DNA of 64,000 bases from Tachypleus tridentatus. Its lineage: Eukaryota > Arthropoda > Merostomata > Xiphosura > Limulidae. The notes below the pieces were generated by a model. That model was not told where the DNA came from, did not search any database, and saw nothing but the letters and a program-made list of their open reading frames with translations. The stretch is taken from NCBI RefSeq assembly GCF_004210375.1, contig NC_134831.1, forward strand, positions 1,550,001 through 1,614,000, written 5' to 3'. Positions 26,095 through 37,042 of the stretch are shown one piece after another (position 1 is the stretch's first letter; the number at the start of each line of letters is the position of its first letter). A program made the translations under genes and the position numbers.

Positions 26095-26530
26095 ACCTTC
26101 ACAGACAAGAGCATAATGGCTTCTACTGGATCAGTGGATCTGCACTGATGACAGCTAGATGGCTTCTAATGGATCAGTAGACCTAAACAGACAAGAGCGT
26201 GGTGGCTTCTACTGGATCAGTGGATCTGCACTGAAAAGAGCATGATGGCTTCTACTGAATTAGTGAACCTGAATTGACAAGAGCATGATGGCTTCTAATG
26301 GATCAGTAGACCTAAACAGACAAGAGCGTGGTGGCTTCTACTGGATCAGTGGATCTGCACTGAAAAGAGCATGATGGCTTCTACTGAATTAGTGGACCTG
26401 TATTGACAAGAGCATGATGGCTTCTAATGGATCAGTGGACCTGCACTGACAAGAGTATGATGGCTTTTAATGGATCAGTGGACCTGCACTGATAAGAGCA
26501 TGATGATTTCTAATGGATCAGTAGATCCAA
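26095..26530. repeat. 43-bp minisatellite with 129-bp higher-order unit
   Basis: About ten units built on GGCTTCTACTGGATCAGTGG with a 43-base period. A block of three units recurs from 26161 at 26290, exactly 129 bases later and nearly identical, so a trimer was duplicated as a whole. Non-coding in appearance. Confidence 0.92.
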
Positions 26531-26964
26531 CTTTTCTTCTCGTGGTTTGAATCTCTGTAGAACAAGTCACGATGAAAGCCAAGCTGGAAACACCTAGGAA
26601 AGTAGGTTTATTTCTCTCACAAAACCATCATTTTCCTTGTTTTATGACATCACCACGTACTCTATCACTCCCTTTTAACATTCGCAGTTCCAGAGATATC
26701 AAATTTGTCTTTTGTGCCAGCGAAAGGACGTCTCTGCCTTTCAACAGGTAAAATAATACGAAAAACGGAAAGGCAAAGAGGCACCATATCACGCTGGAAT
26801 CGAAAAATTCGAACGGTTTTCTGTACTGAGGTTTTCATCCAAAAACTCAATAGAAACACTCTACAATAACATTTCTATATTACTCAAGTTAATAGTAAAG
26901 ACATGATATATTCATATATCACAATTCTTCCCATTTCTATTCCAGGATTGACTACAAGCCGACA
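26531..26964. other. no gene seen
   Basis: Unique DNA. A 64-codon minus-strand frame (26665-26859) was considered but has no family match or clear exon structure. Confidence 0.4.
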
Positions 26965-27044
26965 ATTAAATTAACTTTAAACTCACGAGCTGGTGAAGAA
27001 CAACATTAAATTAACTTTAAACTCACGAGCTGGTTAAGAACAAC
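26965..27044. repeat. two-copy 40-bp tandem duplication
   Basis: ATTAAATTAACTTTAAACTC and the following CACGAGCTGGT occur twice, 40 bases apart, with one base change (TGAAG versus TTAAG). Confidence 0.9.
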
Positions 27045-27378
27045 ATTGACTTTATTTTATTCCTTAGAACACGTGCACGCTATGTTGACAACACAACCCT
27101 TAAAAATAAAAACATGACATTACTTTTAAATAAAGGCTTAAAATAAACTGTCATTCAACATAATTCATTACAACAAAATACATTATTGAAATATTAGCAA
27201 TAATAAAATACAATTGGAAAAACTCTAATTCAAAACGTTTGTATTTTTAGAACAAAATCACATTGAGCTATGTGTTGTATCCGTTACAAGGAGCTGAAGA
27301 CTGGACCTTAACACTGGAAGTCAGTAAGTAGACTTATCTCTGTCTCACTAGGGGTAAATCAATAACACACGCCATGCT

Positions 27379-27622
27379 TGGTTTGTTTTGAATTTCGCGC
27401 AAAGCTACGCGAAGGCTATCTGCGCTAGCCGTTCCTAATTTGGCAGTGTAAGACTAGAGGGAAGGCAGCTAGTCATCACACCCACTGCCAACTCTTGGAC
27501 TACTCTTTTACCAACGAATAGTGGGATTAATCTTTACATTATAACGCCCCCACGACTGAAAGGGCGAGCATGTTTAGTGCGACGCGAATTCGATTGCCTT
27601 AACCATCTGGCCACGCCATGCT
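27379..27622 (-). repeat. SINE A copy
   Basis: Minus-strand SINE A with tail, body (GCGCTAGCCGTTCCTAATTT) and a shortened head that has lost the segment carrying the B box. CACGCCATGCT occurs at 27368-27378 and 27612-27622 and could be the target-site duplication, but it overlaps the element's own head, so the boundary is ambiguous. Confidence 0.88.
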
Positions 27623-27729
27623 AACAATAACATTACATTTCGAAAGTTTATAATACAAAATATGGTAAACCCTTTAATATATATTTAGTGCATACACAGA
27701 ACAAACAAAAATTAGCATAGATTACCCCC

Positions 27730-28165
27730 ATTAAAGGGATTGTCTAATAGAGTATAGAATTTTAAAAATTGTAGCTAATAATATTTGAAAAACTTAAACA
27801 AATATTACCTGACCCCTTTAGAATGTGTTAATCTAATAGAATATGTACTTTTAAAAAATACGGTTAACAATACTTGAAAAGATTACCTAACCTCTTTAGA
27901 AGGGATTATCTAATCGAGTATGCATTTTTTTTAAAACATACGGTTATTTGAAAAGCTTAAACAATGATTACCTAACCCCTTTAGAATGAGTTAGTCTAAT
28001 AGAGTATGCACTTTTAAAACAATACCGTTAACAATATCTGAAAAGATTAAACAAAGAGTACCTAATCTCTTTAGAAGGGCTTATCTAATAGAGTATGCAA
28101 TCTTTTAAACAATACGGCTATTTAAAAATCTTAAACAAAGATTATCTGACCCCTTTAGAAAGAAG
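27730..28165. repeat. degenerate tandem repeat, 74-100 bp spacing
   Basis: CTTTAGAA followed by an ATCTAATAGAGTATG-like block recurs at 27816, 27894, 27979, 28079 and 28153. Two alternating forms occur (CCCCTTTAGAATG and TCTCTTTAGAAGGG), hinting at a dimeric ancestor. Spacing is irregular because of indels. Confidence 0.75.
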
Positions 28166-28592
28166 CAGTGTGACATATTATTCTTAAGAACCTTAAAGAT
28201 AGTGAAATAGTCTGATTATCCAGCGTGTTTTTCATCTTTCAAGAGATGGAGTGGTCCTCATTTATATTGGTGGTCCACTGAGCAACAAGGGATGGGAAAT
28301 TCTGGCTAGTTAAGGAACAGTATAATCAGCATCATTCAAGATTCGATCACTTATATAAAGTCTAGGTACCAACGAAGGATCAAAGAGTGTATAGGTTAAA
28401 GTGGCTCACAACGTGGTTATATCTCTAACTACTGTAGCATCACTTATTACAGGCTCTCCAATACCATTGCTGTGAAGGATGTACGTGATGTGCTCGTGTC
28501 TTGAGAACTTTCCAATCCCCAGGCTTTTTTTGGTCTCTGCTTGACCAACTATCTGTGGCCGTGTTGCTCCCTGTTCTTTCTTCTGTGCACGT
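28166..28592. other. no gene seen
   Basis: Less AT-rich unique DNA. No family motif was recognised on either strand. Confidence 0.4.
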
Positions 28593-28715
28593 CCCCCGCT
28601 GGTACAGCGGTAAGTCTATGGATTTACAACGCTAAAATCAGGGGTTCGATTCCCCTCTGTGGCCTCAGCAGATAGCCCAATGTGGCTTTGCTAAGAGAAA
28701 ACGCACACACACATT
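28593..28715 (+). repeat. SINE B copy
   Basis: CCCCGCTGGTACAGCGGTAA head with A-box-like sequence, B box GGGGTTCGATTCCCC, then CAGCAGATAGCCCAATGTGG and a CA-rich tail. One of the better-preserved SINE B copies. Confidence 0.93.
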
Positions 28716-29053
28716 ATTCTGTACAACTTGATGTAACTGTGTGTTTATTACATCTGCATGAGTCAAAATATTCTTCCAACAACAAACCACAAAAATAAGA
28801 CATTGGATATATCACATGTATGTACTTGCTCTGACATCTAAGCTACTATACATGAATTTCATTCAATATTTGTCAAATTCACTTGTTCATGAATATTTCA
28901 ACTCAAGCCAACTGAAATATGTTCTTTCTGCCCTATTCTTTATGAGAAATCATTGGTGAATTTCTTTCTTTCATCCATAGCACGGATCTTACGAGTTGTT
29001 TTTTTCTATGAAAATTTACCTCCTGCCAAATATTTCAGTGTGAAAATTGAAAT

Positions 29054-29180
29054 GCCCCCCACTGGCATAACGGTATGTCTGCGGACTCACACCACAAAAT
29101 TCAAGTTTCGATACCCGTGGTGGGCAGCACAAATATCCCATTGTGTACCTTTGTGTTTAATTCTAAACACACACACACAA
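29054..29180 (+). repeat. SINE C copy
   Basis: CCCCCCACTGGCATAACGGT head, GTTTCGATACCCGTGG B-box region, ATATCCCATTGTGTACCTTT tail and a (CA)n end. Confidence 0.9.
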
Positions 29181-29230
29181 AATGGAAGTATTATATTTCT
29201 TGTATTAATAAAAATATTCATCAATTATAA

Positions 29231-29716
29231 CACTATGTAACACAAATATTGTTCCTGGATAGTATGTGTTATTTCTTAATTGTTTAAGTTGTAAAAGTGC
29301 AGAAAATGGCCATTATTTCCTTCAAACTTTGCTTTTGTAACCTGGATAATGTAATTTAAAAATTAACCTATTTTTCATGTAAAAATGGGCAAATTTGCAC
29401 ATTTTTATTTATATAATGTCTGAATAAAACAAAATATGAATCAAAATTTACATATATTTATACTAAAGTTATACAAAATTGAACGAAAATGTTTAGAAAT
29501 GAGTAGTTTTTCGAGATTTACGACTGTAATGTAAATCACTTTCACGTATCAGCTCCCAAATATAGTCTCCCATCATGTTTTCGTTATACGCTCCCAGGTC
29601 ACAAAAGCAAAGTTTGAAGAGAGAAACAGGTCTTTTCATTTACTTTAGGCATAAGCAATTGAGAAATAACACTTTCTGCTCAGGAACAAGAAAAATAAAC
29701 ATTTTGTTACAGAGTG
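29231..29716 (-). mobile_element. internally deleted DNA transposon, copy 2
   Basis: Same structure as the element at 20456-20931. Termini are CACTATGTAACA and GTTACAGAGTG, and the same fusion of GTGACCTGG to GAGCGTATAACG is present (minus strand). A shared deletion breakpoint in two independent locations means one deleted version was mobilised repeatedly. The right terminus has one mutation. Flanks do not show a clear duplication (TAA versus TGA). Confidence 0.9.
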
Positions 29717-29789
29717 TGACCAATGAATGAAATCCTTCGTCTCCATACATTTATTCTTTTACACAAACCTCTTGTAGCTATCTCGACAC

Positions 29790-30222
29790 AAAGTGTAAAC
29801 TGGAGCACTCAACTCCTAATCTTCAAGTCGCGGATTCAAATCCGTTACCAAACATTACCCGTCCTTTTAGCCGTGGGAGCATTATAGAGTGATGGTGAAT
29901 ACTCTTATTCATTGATAGAATAGCCCAAGAGTTGTTGGTGGGTGGTGTCGACTAGCTGCATTTCCTCTAGTCTATCATTTCACAATTAGGGACATATTTA
30001 TGTAAAATCGGATGGTTTGGGTTGAGAATTTTTTCTGTGAACCTAACAATGATCGAAGGAGGTCGAAACTTTGTTTGCTTCTCCACATAAAAAAAATTCT
30101 CAACCAAAACCAACTGTTTTTACATATATATTTCTCTACAAGTGGGTTTTCTCGTCATCACTGATTAAAATTAGGGACAGCTAGCAAATAGCTTTTCCTG
30201 AAATTTAACAAACAAACAAACC
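29790..30222 (+). repeat. diverged SINE A, split by a snapback element
   Basis: B-box region GCGGATTCAAATCCG, CCTTTTAGCCGTGGGAGCAT and the body CCCAAGAGTTGTTGGTGGG run to 29994. The 3' part resumes at 30169 with AATTAGGGACAGCTAGC and a (CAAA)n tail. The interruption is the element at 29995-30168. Confidence 0.85.
29995..30168. mobile_element. snapback element with hammerhead-like core
   Basis: A 174-bp insertion in a SINE, flanked by the 11-bp duplication AATTAGGGACA (29984-29994 and 30169-30179). About 45 bases at its left (TTATGTAAAA...GGTTGAGAATTTTTT) are repeated inverted at about 30085-30128. The centre (30039-30077) has the layout of a hammerhead ribozyme: CTAACAA where CTGANGA is expected, a short stem GATC/GGTC, then GAAAC (30065-30069), with GAAC/GTTT-type outer pairing. 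Two G-to-A changes in the core should inactivate it. Hammerheads are known in Penelope-like elements and retrozymes; assignment to either is inference. Confidence 0.7.
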
Positions 30223-30224
30223 CT

Positions 30225-31077
30225 CATCGCTATTATATTTTGCATACTTCCTCGGTAATTGATTCAAAATTCTAATTAGTAAAATGCAACATGCTCCGAA
30301 GAATTCTCACCATTAAGATAGATTATAGGTGTAATTCTTTTAAGAAATCAGATGAAAATTCATTCAGTAGCTCAAAGGACTGAAATATCTTCAGTCACTG
30401 TGTTTACTTTGTAATCAAGAATAAATCGCCAAAATATAATGAATACATTACATGGTGCGTCATCTGACAGCATGGAGAACAAAGAATGCCACTTCTTTGA
30501 TTAGTGACAATCTTAACTGTTGACATTTGACTAGATATCATCCGATATTCTATGAATATTTTATTCACTTGAACTATGATTCTTAGTTCAGAAACTAAGG
30601 AATGTTATGTCCTGTCGATCATTGTTTCTTCGACCTAATGACGTTTTAAGCTATTAAGTAAATCAATTAGTAAAAAAATATTTAAAGCTTAGATCACATG
30701 CGAAACACCACCCGATAGTTCAGAGAGTAAGAAATGCTACTAGCTTTCGTTTATCAGTGTCTCATCCTTAAAGATTCTTCTAGTTTATGTGATGGGTTCC
30801 TACTGCCTCCTCTTTTGTGGATGAAGTATTGTTACTTCATCAATATGTATGTCTGTTCCTTGTATGTTTCCACATTTTTTAATCAGTCAGCATCAAATTT
30901 GACACAGTGACACAAGATGACATGAGGAAGGTCATTAGGGGGGTTGAGCCCCCATCTAATTTCATATTGATAGAATTCTTGAAGACAGTATGTCTTTCTT
31001 TTCAATATTGGTACCTTTATCTATTTATATTGCACTTTTAAGTACAATTTTCTATATTTTGTTACAAACGAGTTTTT
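30225..31077. other. no gene seen
   Basis: Unique AT-rich DNA. No exon-like or repeat structure was recognised. Confidence 0.4.
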
Positions 31078-31088
31078 ATTTCTCTCGT

Positions 31089-31211
31089 GTGTTTGTGTGT
31101 TTTCTTACAGTAAAGCCACATCGGGCTATCTGCTGAGTCCACCGGGGGAAATCGAACCCCTGATTTTAGCGTTGTAAATCCGGAGACTTACCGCTGTACT
31201 AGCGGGGGATC
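31089..31211 (-). repeat. SINE B copy with target-site duplication
   Basis: Full minus-strand SINE B (GCCACATCGGGCTATCTGCT, ATCGAACCCCTGATTTTAGC, ACCGCTGTACTAGCGGGG). The 11-bp duplication ATTTCTCTCGT lies at 31078-31088 and 31212-31222. Confidence 0.95.
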
Positions 31212-31305
31212 ATTTCTCTCGTTCAACGGACGGGTACTCCAATTATAAAACTTCTCTCAATGTTCTGGTAGATCAAAGGCCAATCACAGAATTATACACA
31301 TTTTC

Positions 31306-31437
31306 ACCACCGTTCTTCGCTAGTACAACGGTAAGTCTACGGATTTACAACGCTAAAATCAGAGGTTCGATTCCCCTCGGTGGGCTCAGCAGATAGCCCG
31401 ATGTGGCTTTGCTATAAAAACACACATACACACACAT
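31306..31437 (+). repeat. SINE B copy
   Basis: TTCGCTAGTACAACGGTAAG head, AGGTTCGATTCCCCTCGG B box, CAGCAGATAGCCCGATGTGG and a (CA)n tail. Well preserved. Confidence 0.92.
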
Positions 31438-31566
31438 TTCCCCCACCCCTAACAGTTACCAAAAGGATTTCAAATTATAGATAAAATAATAAAATACACA
31501 AAGTTAACTAATTTTATTAGATTGCAAAGTATTTATATAAATTATAAAAGATCTACCTTAATCCCC

Positions 31567-31843
31567 GTTTTGTTTGTTTTTTGAATTTCGCACAAAGCTA
31601 CTCGAGGGCTATCTGTGTTGGCTGTCCCTAATTTAGTAGTGTAAGACTAAAAGAAAGGCAGCTAGTCATCACCACTCACCGCCAACTCTTGGGCTAGTTT
31701 TTTACCAACGAATAGTGGAATTGACCGTCACATTATAAGGCCCCCACGGCTTAAAGGGTGATTATGTTTGGCGCGACAGGGATGCAAACCCGCGACCCTC
31801 AGATTACAAGTTGCACGCCTTAACACGCTTGGCCATGCCGGAC
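31567..31843 (-). repeat. SINE A copy, full length
   Basis: Minus-strand copy from a GTTT tail through the body to the head GGCCATGCCGG. The head belongs to the A2-like type (TTGCACGCCTTAACACGC). Moderate divergence. Confidence 0.92.
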
Positions 31844-32126
31844 CATCTCAATTCCCCGGAAGTTAAAGTTTATTTTAGTAATGCCATCCTTGGTATGAAA
31901 CATTTTGTATCTGTTTAGTATTAAGTATTTATTACCCAACACACCAATTATTGCATCAACCATCATTAATTTCCCATGTTGGTAAAACGGTAAATATTCA
32001 TACCATAATGGATGCAAATGAACCAAAAACATCTAACAACAGTTCAAGTTGAACATCTTATTAAGCTCATTTCCTGCATCAGTTTTTGTTTCTTCATGTA
32101 TGGGTTCAAAACTATGAGCGTAACCA

Positions 32127-32515
32127 TTAGGATCTGGTAGTTACACGGATCGGACATAAGATAGCTGGAGATTACACGAGCAAATCCAGTCTAGATATTA
32201 CACGGATCGAGATAACCAGCTCTGGATATTACATGGATCGAAAAGATCCAGTCTGAGGATTACACGGATCAGACGGAACAAATCTGGATGTTACACGGAT
32301 CGGACATAACAAGTCTGAGGATTACACGAATTGGACAGAACAAATCTGGATGTTACACGGATCGGATAGACCTGCTCTGGAGATTACATGGATCGAAAAG
32401 ATCCAGTCTGGAGATTACACGGATCAGACGGAACAAGTCTGAATATTACACGGATCGGACAAAACAAGTCTGTATATTACATGAATCGAACAGGTCCAAT
32501 CTGTTAGGTAGAATG
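32127..32515. repeat. 31-bp minisatellite, about 12 copies
   Basis: Units contain TTACACGGATCGGACA and recur every 31 bases with many substitutions. The 78-codon frame across it (32288-32524) arises because three 31-bp units make 31 codons without stops. I do not regard it as coding. Confidence 0.88.
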
Positions 32516-33190
32516 TTCGAATAATGAAAGATACCCTAAAACAATATTCATAACAAATGCTTCATTTTAAAACACTTACTACTACACATGTGTTGTAGTT
32601 AGGTACTACACATGTAGTTAGGTATGTAACTAGTTAGGTATCTTATCAAACGAAAGATATAAGTAACTGAATTTTCAAACTATTTCGTTACAGGACAGAT
32701 GGAAACTTTACTCGCCTATCGGGCAACTTTCGGGACTGCGTGTACTAGACGGTGAGACAACTTTTTTCAACTTCTATAAGTTATTAGATACTATACCATT
32801 AGGACGAATAGGCTTAACAGACAGATAATGTAATTTTCAAGTCATTTGAAATTCCATCATGTTGGTAGCAGCTGATGTTTGTGCCAGTTGTCTCTTTCAC
32901 ACCTGCAATAAGTGTTACTCATTTTTTGTAACTCCCGTTTGCAAGAACCACCTGTATTTATTCTTTAGTAACTACATTTTACATTTTTAAATTTCTATTT
33001 TCAGTTTGTTTGTTTTTTTACACGTAACAGAATTGAATCAGGTTAATGCAAAAACTGTGAAATTGAATCGCGGTTAAAACAGTCGTTGTTGATAATTATC
33101 ACTTATTTTACGCAATTCGTAACATCATGTTTTAATCAAGACAAACCACATTTATCCATCTTATCGGTTAAAATAAACTAGCTAAAAATT
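32516..33190. other. no gene seen
   Basis: Unique AT-rich DNA with a small imperfect duplication around TACTACACATGT near 32580-32620. No gene signals. Confidence 0.4.
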
Positions 33191-33201
33191 TGTTAAAACC
33201 T

Positions 33202-33325
33202 TTGTTTGTAGTTAAGCACCAAGCTACACAAAGGGATACTTGTACTCTTCTCACCACGGGTATCGAAACCCGGTTTTAAGCTATGTAAGTCCACAGACAT
33301 ACCGCTGTCCAACTTGGGGTGGGGA
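33202..33325 (-). repeat. SINE C copy with target-site duplication
   Basis: Minus-strand SINE C (TTGTAGTTAAGCACCAAGCT, CACCACGGGTATCGAAACCC, ACATACCGCTGTCC). The 11-bp duplication TGTTAAAACCT is perfect at 33191-33201 and 33326-33336. Confidence 0.94.
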
Positions 33326-33361
33326 TGTTAAAACCTAAGATGAACATCAGAACACAACGAC

Positions 33362-33643
33362 GTTGTTTTTGTTTTTTTTTTAATTTTGCGCAAAGCTACT
33401 CGAAGGCTATCTGTGCTAGCCGTCCCTAATTTAGCAGTGTAAGACTAGAAGGAAGGCAACTAGTCATCACCACTCACCGTCAACCCTTGGGCTACTCTTT
33501 TACCAACAAATAGTAGGATTGACTGTTACATTATAATGACCCCACGGCTGAAAGGGCAAGCATATTTGGTGTGATGGGGATTCGAACCCGCGACTCTTTG
33601 ATTAGGGGTCGACTGCTTTAACCACCTGGCCATGCCGGGGCTT
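33362..33643 (-). repeat. SINE A copy with target-site duplication
   Basis: Full minus-strand SINE A ending in CACCTGGCCATGCCGGGG. AGAACACAACGAC (33349-33361) and AGAACATAACGAC (33644-33656) are its duplicated target, with one later change. Confidence 0.94.
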
Positions 33644-34116
33644 AGAACATAACGACCTTTTTTGTTGTTCTTACAAATCATTAAACAAATTATTTGAATA
33701 AAGAGCTAAGAAAATGTTGAAACTTTTAATAAACTTGGAAAAAATAAAACACGAACTGGTTCCCATAACCTGTGTTATCCTTCGAAGAGTTCATTCCATA
33801 AATGGAAACAGCTGGCCCTCTCTGGGAATACTTCGCTGTTTCATTGGTATCCATTTTATTACAGTGTAAAGAAACAGAAATACACTAATCTATTTATAAA
33901 ATAATACATTTATTCAACTCTTTACTGACTCAAATACAGCAGTTCAGAAACAAAATGCCCATTTTAATTAGTAAACCCTTAGAGCAAAAAGCTTTGTTGT
34001 GGCTAAGTTTTTTACACAGACACTGGTTACTACACAGTAACATCAGTTATCCTAAGATGGTAAAAGCACACGAATATTCCTAAATAATGTTTTGTTCCTA
34101 TTAGTTGTTTTAAGCC

Positions 34117-34122
34117 TTTATT
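34117..34122 (-). terminator. poly(A) signal of the Meteorin-family gene
   Basis: AATAAA on the minus strand (GGTAATAAAGGC), about 243 bases past the stop codon of the terminal exon. It would give a 3' UTR of roughly 265 bases. Inferred from position only. Confidence 0.55.
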
Positions 34123-34364
34123 ACCGCAACTTGAAAACATTGTCATAATAACATTCCGCCAATTCTCGTTATAACTTGACATCACAAATATTCTTCACGT
34201 TCTTCCAATGATGTAAATTTATCTGAAGAGCAAAGAATGTTTGTTTGTTGAAAGTTTAAATCATCACATGAAGTACTTTTATCACGTGCTGAGCGTGTGC
34301 TAGCATATTTATACACCATACGGGACTTTGCACGCGTCTGTATAGGAATCACTAACGTATACTG

Positions 34365-34693
34365 TCAGTCTAGTTGGCACTGGTTCGTTCCCTCTAATAA
34401 AGCTTTTCTCCTCACTTTCTGCCATTCTGGTAGTTTCGGTGCGCAGTGTAGGATGGGATATCCCAGCATTCTTCTGCCCATGAAAATGAAGTCTCCGACT
34501 CCATGTTTAGTACCACATTTTATCAATCTGTATAGTACGGCTTCTCTTTTACCTACAGTTTCCGTGTTCACGTCCTTTGATGTTGAAACAACAGGCGATT
34601 CACAGTCGCGGTATACTTTGGCAACTTGGACTGTCAAAGCTGACCACAGGAAAGCGTCTTGGTTCTGAAGACTACTTATTGTGCCTTGAATAA
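34365..34693 (-). CDS. Meteorin-family protein, terminal exon
   Basis: Last coding exon of a secreted Meteorin/Meteorin-like protein. In vertebrates these are neurotrophic or metabolic signalling proteins; the arthropod role is not known to me. The exon starts after a strong acceptor (a TTTTCTTTTTTGTTGTCACAG-like tract). It donates two bases plus 108 codons and ends in TGA at 34365-34367. The family signature lies near residues 59-86 of the exon: CGTKHGVGDFIFMG followed by GYPILHCAP, then a charged helix and NQC near the end. Cysteines are at exon residues 30, 59, 83 and 105. Joined in phase 1 to the exon at 51430-51486 it reads CTSSF-VIQG, as expected for the family (CTSDF-V-x-G). No ATG belongs to this exon, and signal-peptide exons were not found. 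An internal GTAAAAG could act as an alternative donor. Confidence 0.88.
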
Positions 34694-34857
34694 CTGTGAC
34701 AACAAAAAAGAAAACATTAGATCATTCGCTTACGTCTTTCCAAAAAATATGACAATTCTATTAACAAGCCTCTCGTCCTGCTCTTGTTATCTACTAATAT
34801 CAACTAGTAGTCGTTATACGTAAAAACGGAAGTTCCTAAAACAACAACTTTGAGAGT

Positions 34858-35419
34858 TTGGTTTGTTTTGAATTTTGCGTAAAGTTACACGAGTGCTCTC
34901 TGCGCTAACCGTCCCTAATTTAGCAGTGTAAGACTGGAAGGAAGGTTTTGTTTGTTTGTTTGTTTTGGAATTTCGCACAAAGCTACTCGAGGGCTATCTG
35001 TGCTAGCCGTCCCTAATTTAGCAGTGTAAGACTAGAGGGAAGGCAGCTAGTCATCACCACCCACCGCCAACTCTTGGGCTACTCTTTTACCAACGAATAG
35101 TGGGATTGACCGTCACATTATACACCCCCACGGCTGGGAGGGCGAGCATGTTTAGCGCGACGCGGGCGGGAACCCGCGACCCTCGGATTACGAGTCGCAC
35201 GCCTTACGCGCTTGGCCATGCCAGGCCTAGAAGGAAGGTAGCTAGTCATCACACCTACTATCAACTCTTCGACTACTATTTTTTTACCAACGAATAGTGG
35301 GATTGCCGTCCCTTATAACGCCCCCACGCCTGAAAGAGCGAGTATGTTTGATGTGACGGGGATTCGAACCCGTAACCCTCAGATTACGAGTCAAGTACCT
35401 TAACCACCTGGCTAAACTG
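34858..35419 (-). repeat. SINE A (A1), split by a younger SINE A2
   Basis: The tail and 3' body occupy 34858-34946, and the rest (AACTCTTCGACTAC, CGAACCCGTAACCCTCAG, ACCACCTGGCTAAAC) resumes after 35229. TGAGAGT at 34851-34857 and 35420-35426 is the likely outer target duplication. Confidence 0.9.
34947..35229 (-). repeat. SINE A2 inserted in SINE A1
   Basis: Full-length, little-diverged A2 copy with GGGAGGGCGAGCATGTTTAG and a CGCGACGCGGGCGGG stretch. The host SINE's GAAGGAAGGT is duplicated at 34937-34946 and 35230-35239. This shows A2 was active after this A1 copy landed. Confidence 0.94.
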
Positions 35420-35542
35420 TGAGAGTATCACGCACTTATATATTTCTTTAGGATCATTCACGGAAACTAAGTAAACCTTATCTCATCTTACTGTTTTTTA
35501 TTAAGTAGTTCGTTTAACATATTGCCTCTGTGCTATTCAGAA

Positions 35543-35822
35543 TGGGCCTGGCATGGCCTAGTGCGTTAAGGCGTGCGCTTCGTAATCTGAGGGTCGCGGG
35601 TTCGCGCCCGAGTCGCGCCAAACATGCTCGCCCTCCCAGCCGTGGGGACGTTATAATGTCACGGTCAATCCCACTATTCGTTGGTAAAAAAAGTAGCCCA
35701 AGAGTTGGCGGTGGGTGGTGATGACTAGCTGCCTTCCCTCTAGTCTTACACTGCTAAATTAGGGACGGCTAGCACAGATTAGCCCTCGAGTAGCTTTGTG
35801 CGAAATTCCAAAAACAACAACA
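35543..35822 (+). repeat. SINE A2 with target-site duplication
   Basis: Head GGGCCTGGCATGGCCTAGTG, GTGCGCTTCGTAATCTGAGG, CGCGCCCGAGTCGCGCC, full body and an AACAACAAC tail. The 11-bp duplication GCTATTCAGAA lies at 35532-35542 and 35823-35833. Confidence 0.95.
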
Positions 35823-35833
35823 GCTATTCAGAA

Positions 35834-37042
35834 ATATCGGTAATTGCATCAAAATTAATCTTTTGATAAAACCTTCTGAAAAGTGTTAGCTATTTGGGAC
35901 TTATACTAGCCGTCGCTAATTTACTAAAACTCAGATGATTTTGATATTCGAGGTTAAACTGGTATACCTTTGTAAGAAACGGAAGGCCAGTACTCACGAG
36001 GCCTAGGAAAAAATCCGACAGTTATACGACCCGTTGAACCTGTTACATGTGATTAAATACCGTTGAGCAGTTGATCTTTAATGAAAGAAAAATAAAATAC
36101 GCTCCAAGCGGGAAGACTGAAGAAGTACTAATATAGAAATAGGGTCAGTGTGGGCAAATTAAGTTAGTAATAAACGTCTAAATACGGTCATTGTTAGATT
36201 TAAAAGAGGGTGCAACACCAGCGCCTTCAACACAAACTCAAGAATTCGACTCAACGTTAAAGTACAAGAGAGGTACTACAAATTTATTATTTTTTGTTGA
36301 CTTTACAACTTCATCGCGTTTTCAGTTTTTAGTTGTGTGAACACCTATCGAATGAGCACACAGCTTTCCAACAAATTTTCCTTTATCTCATTTTGACGAT
36401 ACGACACTTTCGTTACAAATAACTCCTGATAACTCTCCTGTTAGTTTTGGCATGTTTCCTTTTAATGGTAAAATTTGGTCTTGTATTTTAATGTGGGTAA
36501 CTCGTAACTTATACACACTTTGTTTTTTTTTTTTTTTTTACTTTCAAAGGCTTCAAGTTTTTTATTTAGAAATATAAATAAATTAGGTTATTTGCAAAAG
36601 CATCATATTTAGAAACTTGTTTATCAATATAATAACTAAATAAAGTAATACACAGTTTGTGGTAAAAACACTTGATGTGTAGCTAATAAAAATCAACTTA
36701 GTTTTCCAAAGTTTGGCCTAATTAGATGTTCGACGCATTCAAAAACAGGTTACATGAAGTAAAAAACAACAACAAACGTTTTTCTACATTGTTAATGCTT
36801 ATTGGCTAATAGTGCCGTTAAAACGTGTTGATCATCTTTCTATTAATGTTCACACCCCGTTCAAATCGGATACTGCACACTTATATACCATCCCAGTATT
36901 GAACGGGTTAACAATAAGGGAACATTAACAAGTCTTACTGGAAAATTCAACGTTCGTCGCACAGGGTGTTGAATGATTTATTTCATCTATAGGCAAACCA
37001 ATGGATTTGTAGTAAAAAACAAATTACACAAACCAGATTCGA
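35834..37042. other. intronic; no exon seen
   Basis: Unique AT-rich DNA within the Meteorin-family intron. A short CTAGCCGTCGCTAATTT fragment near 35907 is a SINE A remnant, and a T run lies at 36522-36539. Confidence 0.4.

Noticed and set aside
32288-32524. 78-codon frame
   Set aside because: Product of the 31-bp minisatellite.
34297-34668. 123-codon plus-strand frame
   Set aside because: It is the opposite-strand shadow of the Meteorin-family terminal exon, which has splice sites and family motifs.
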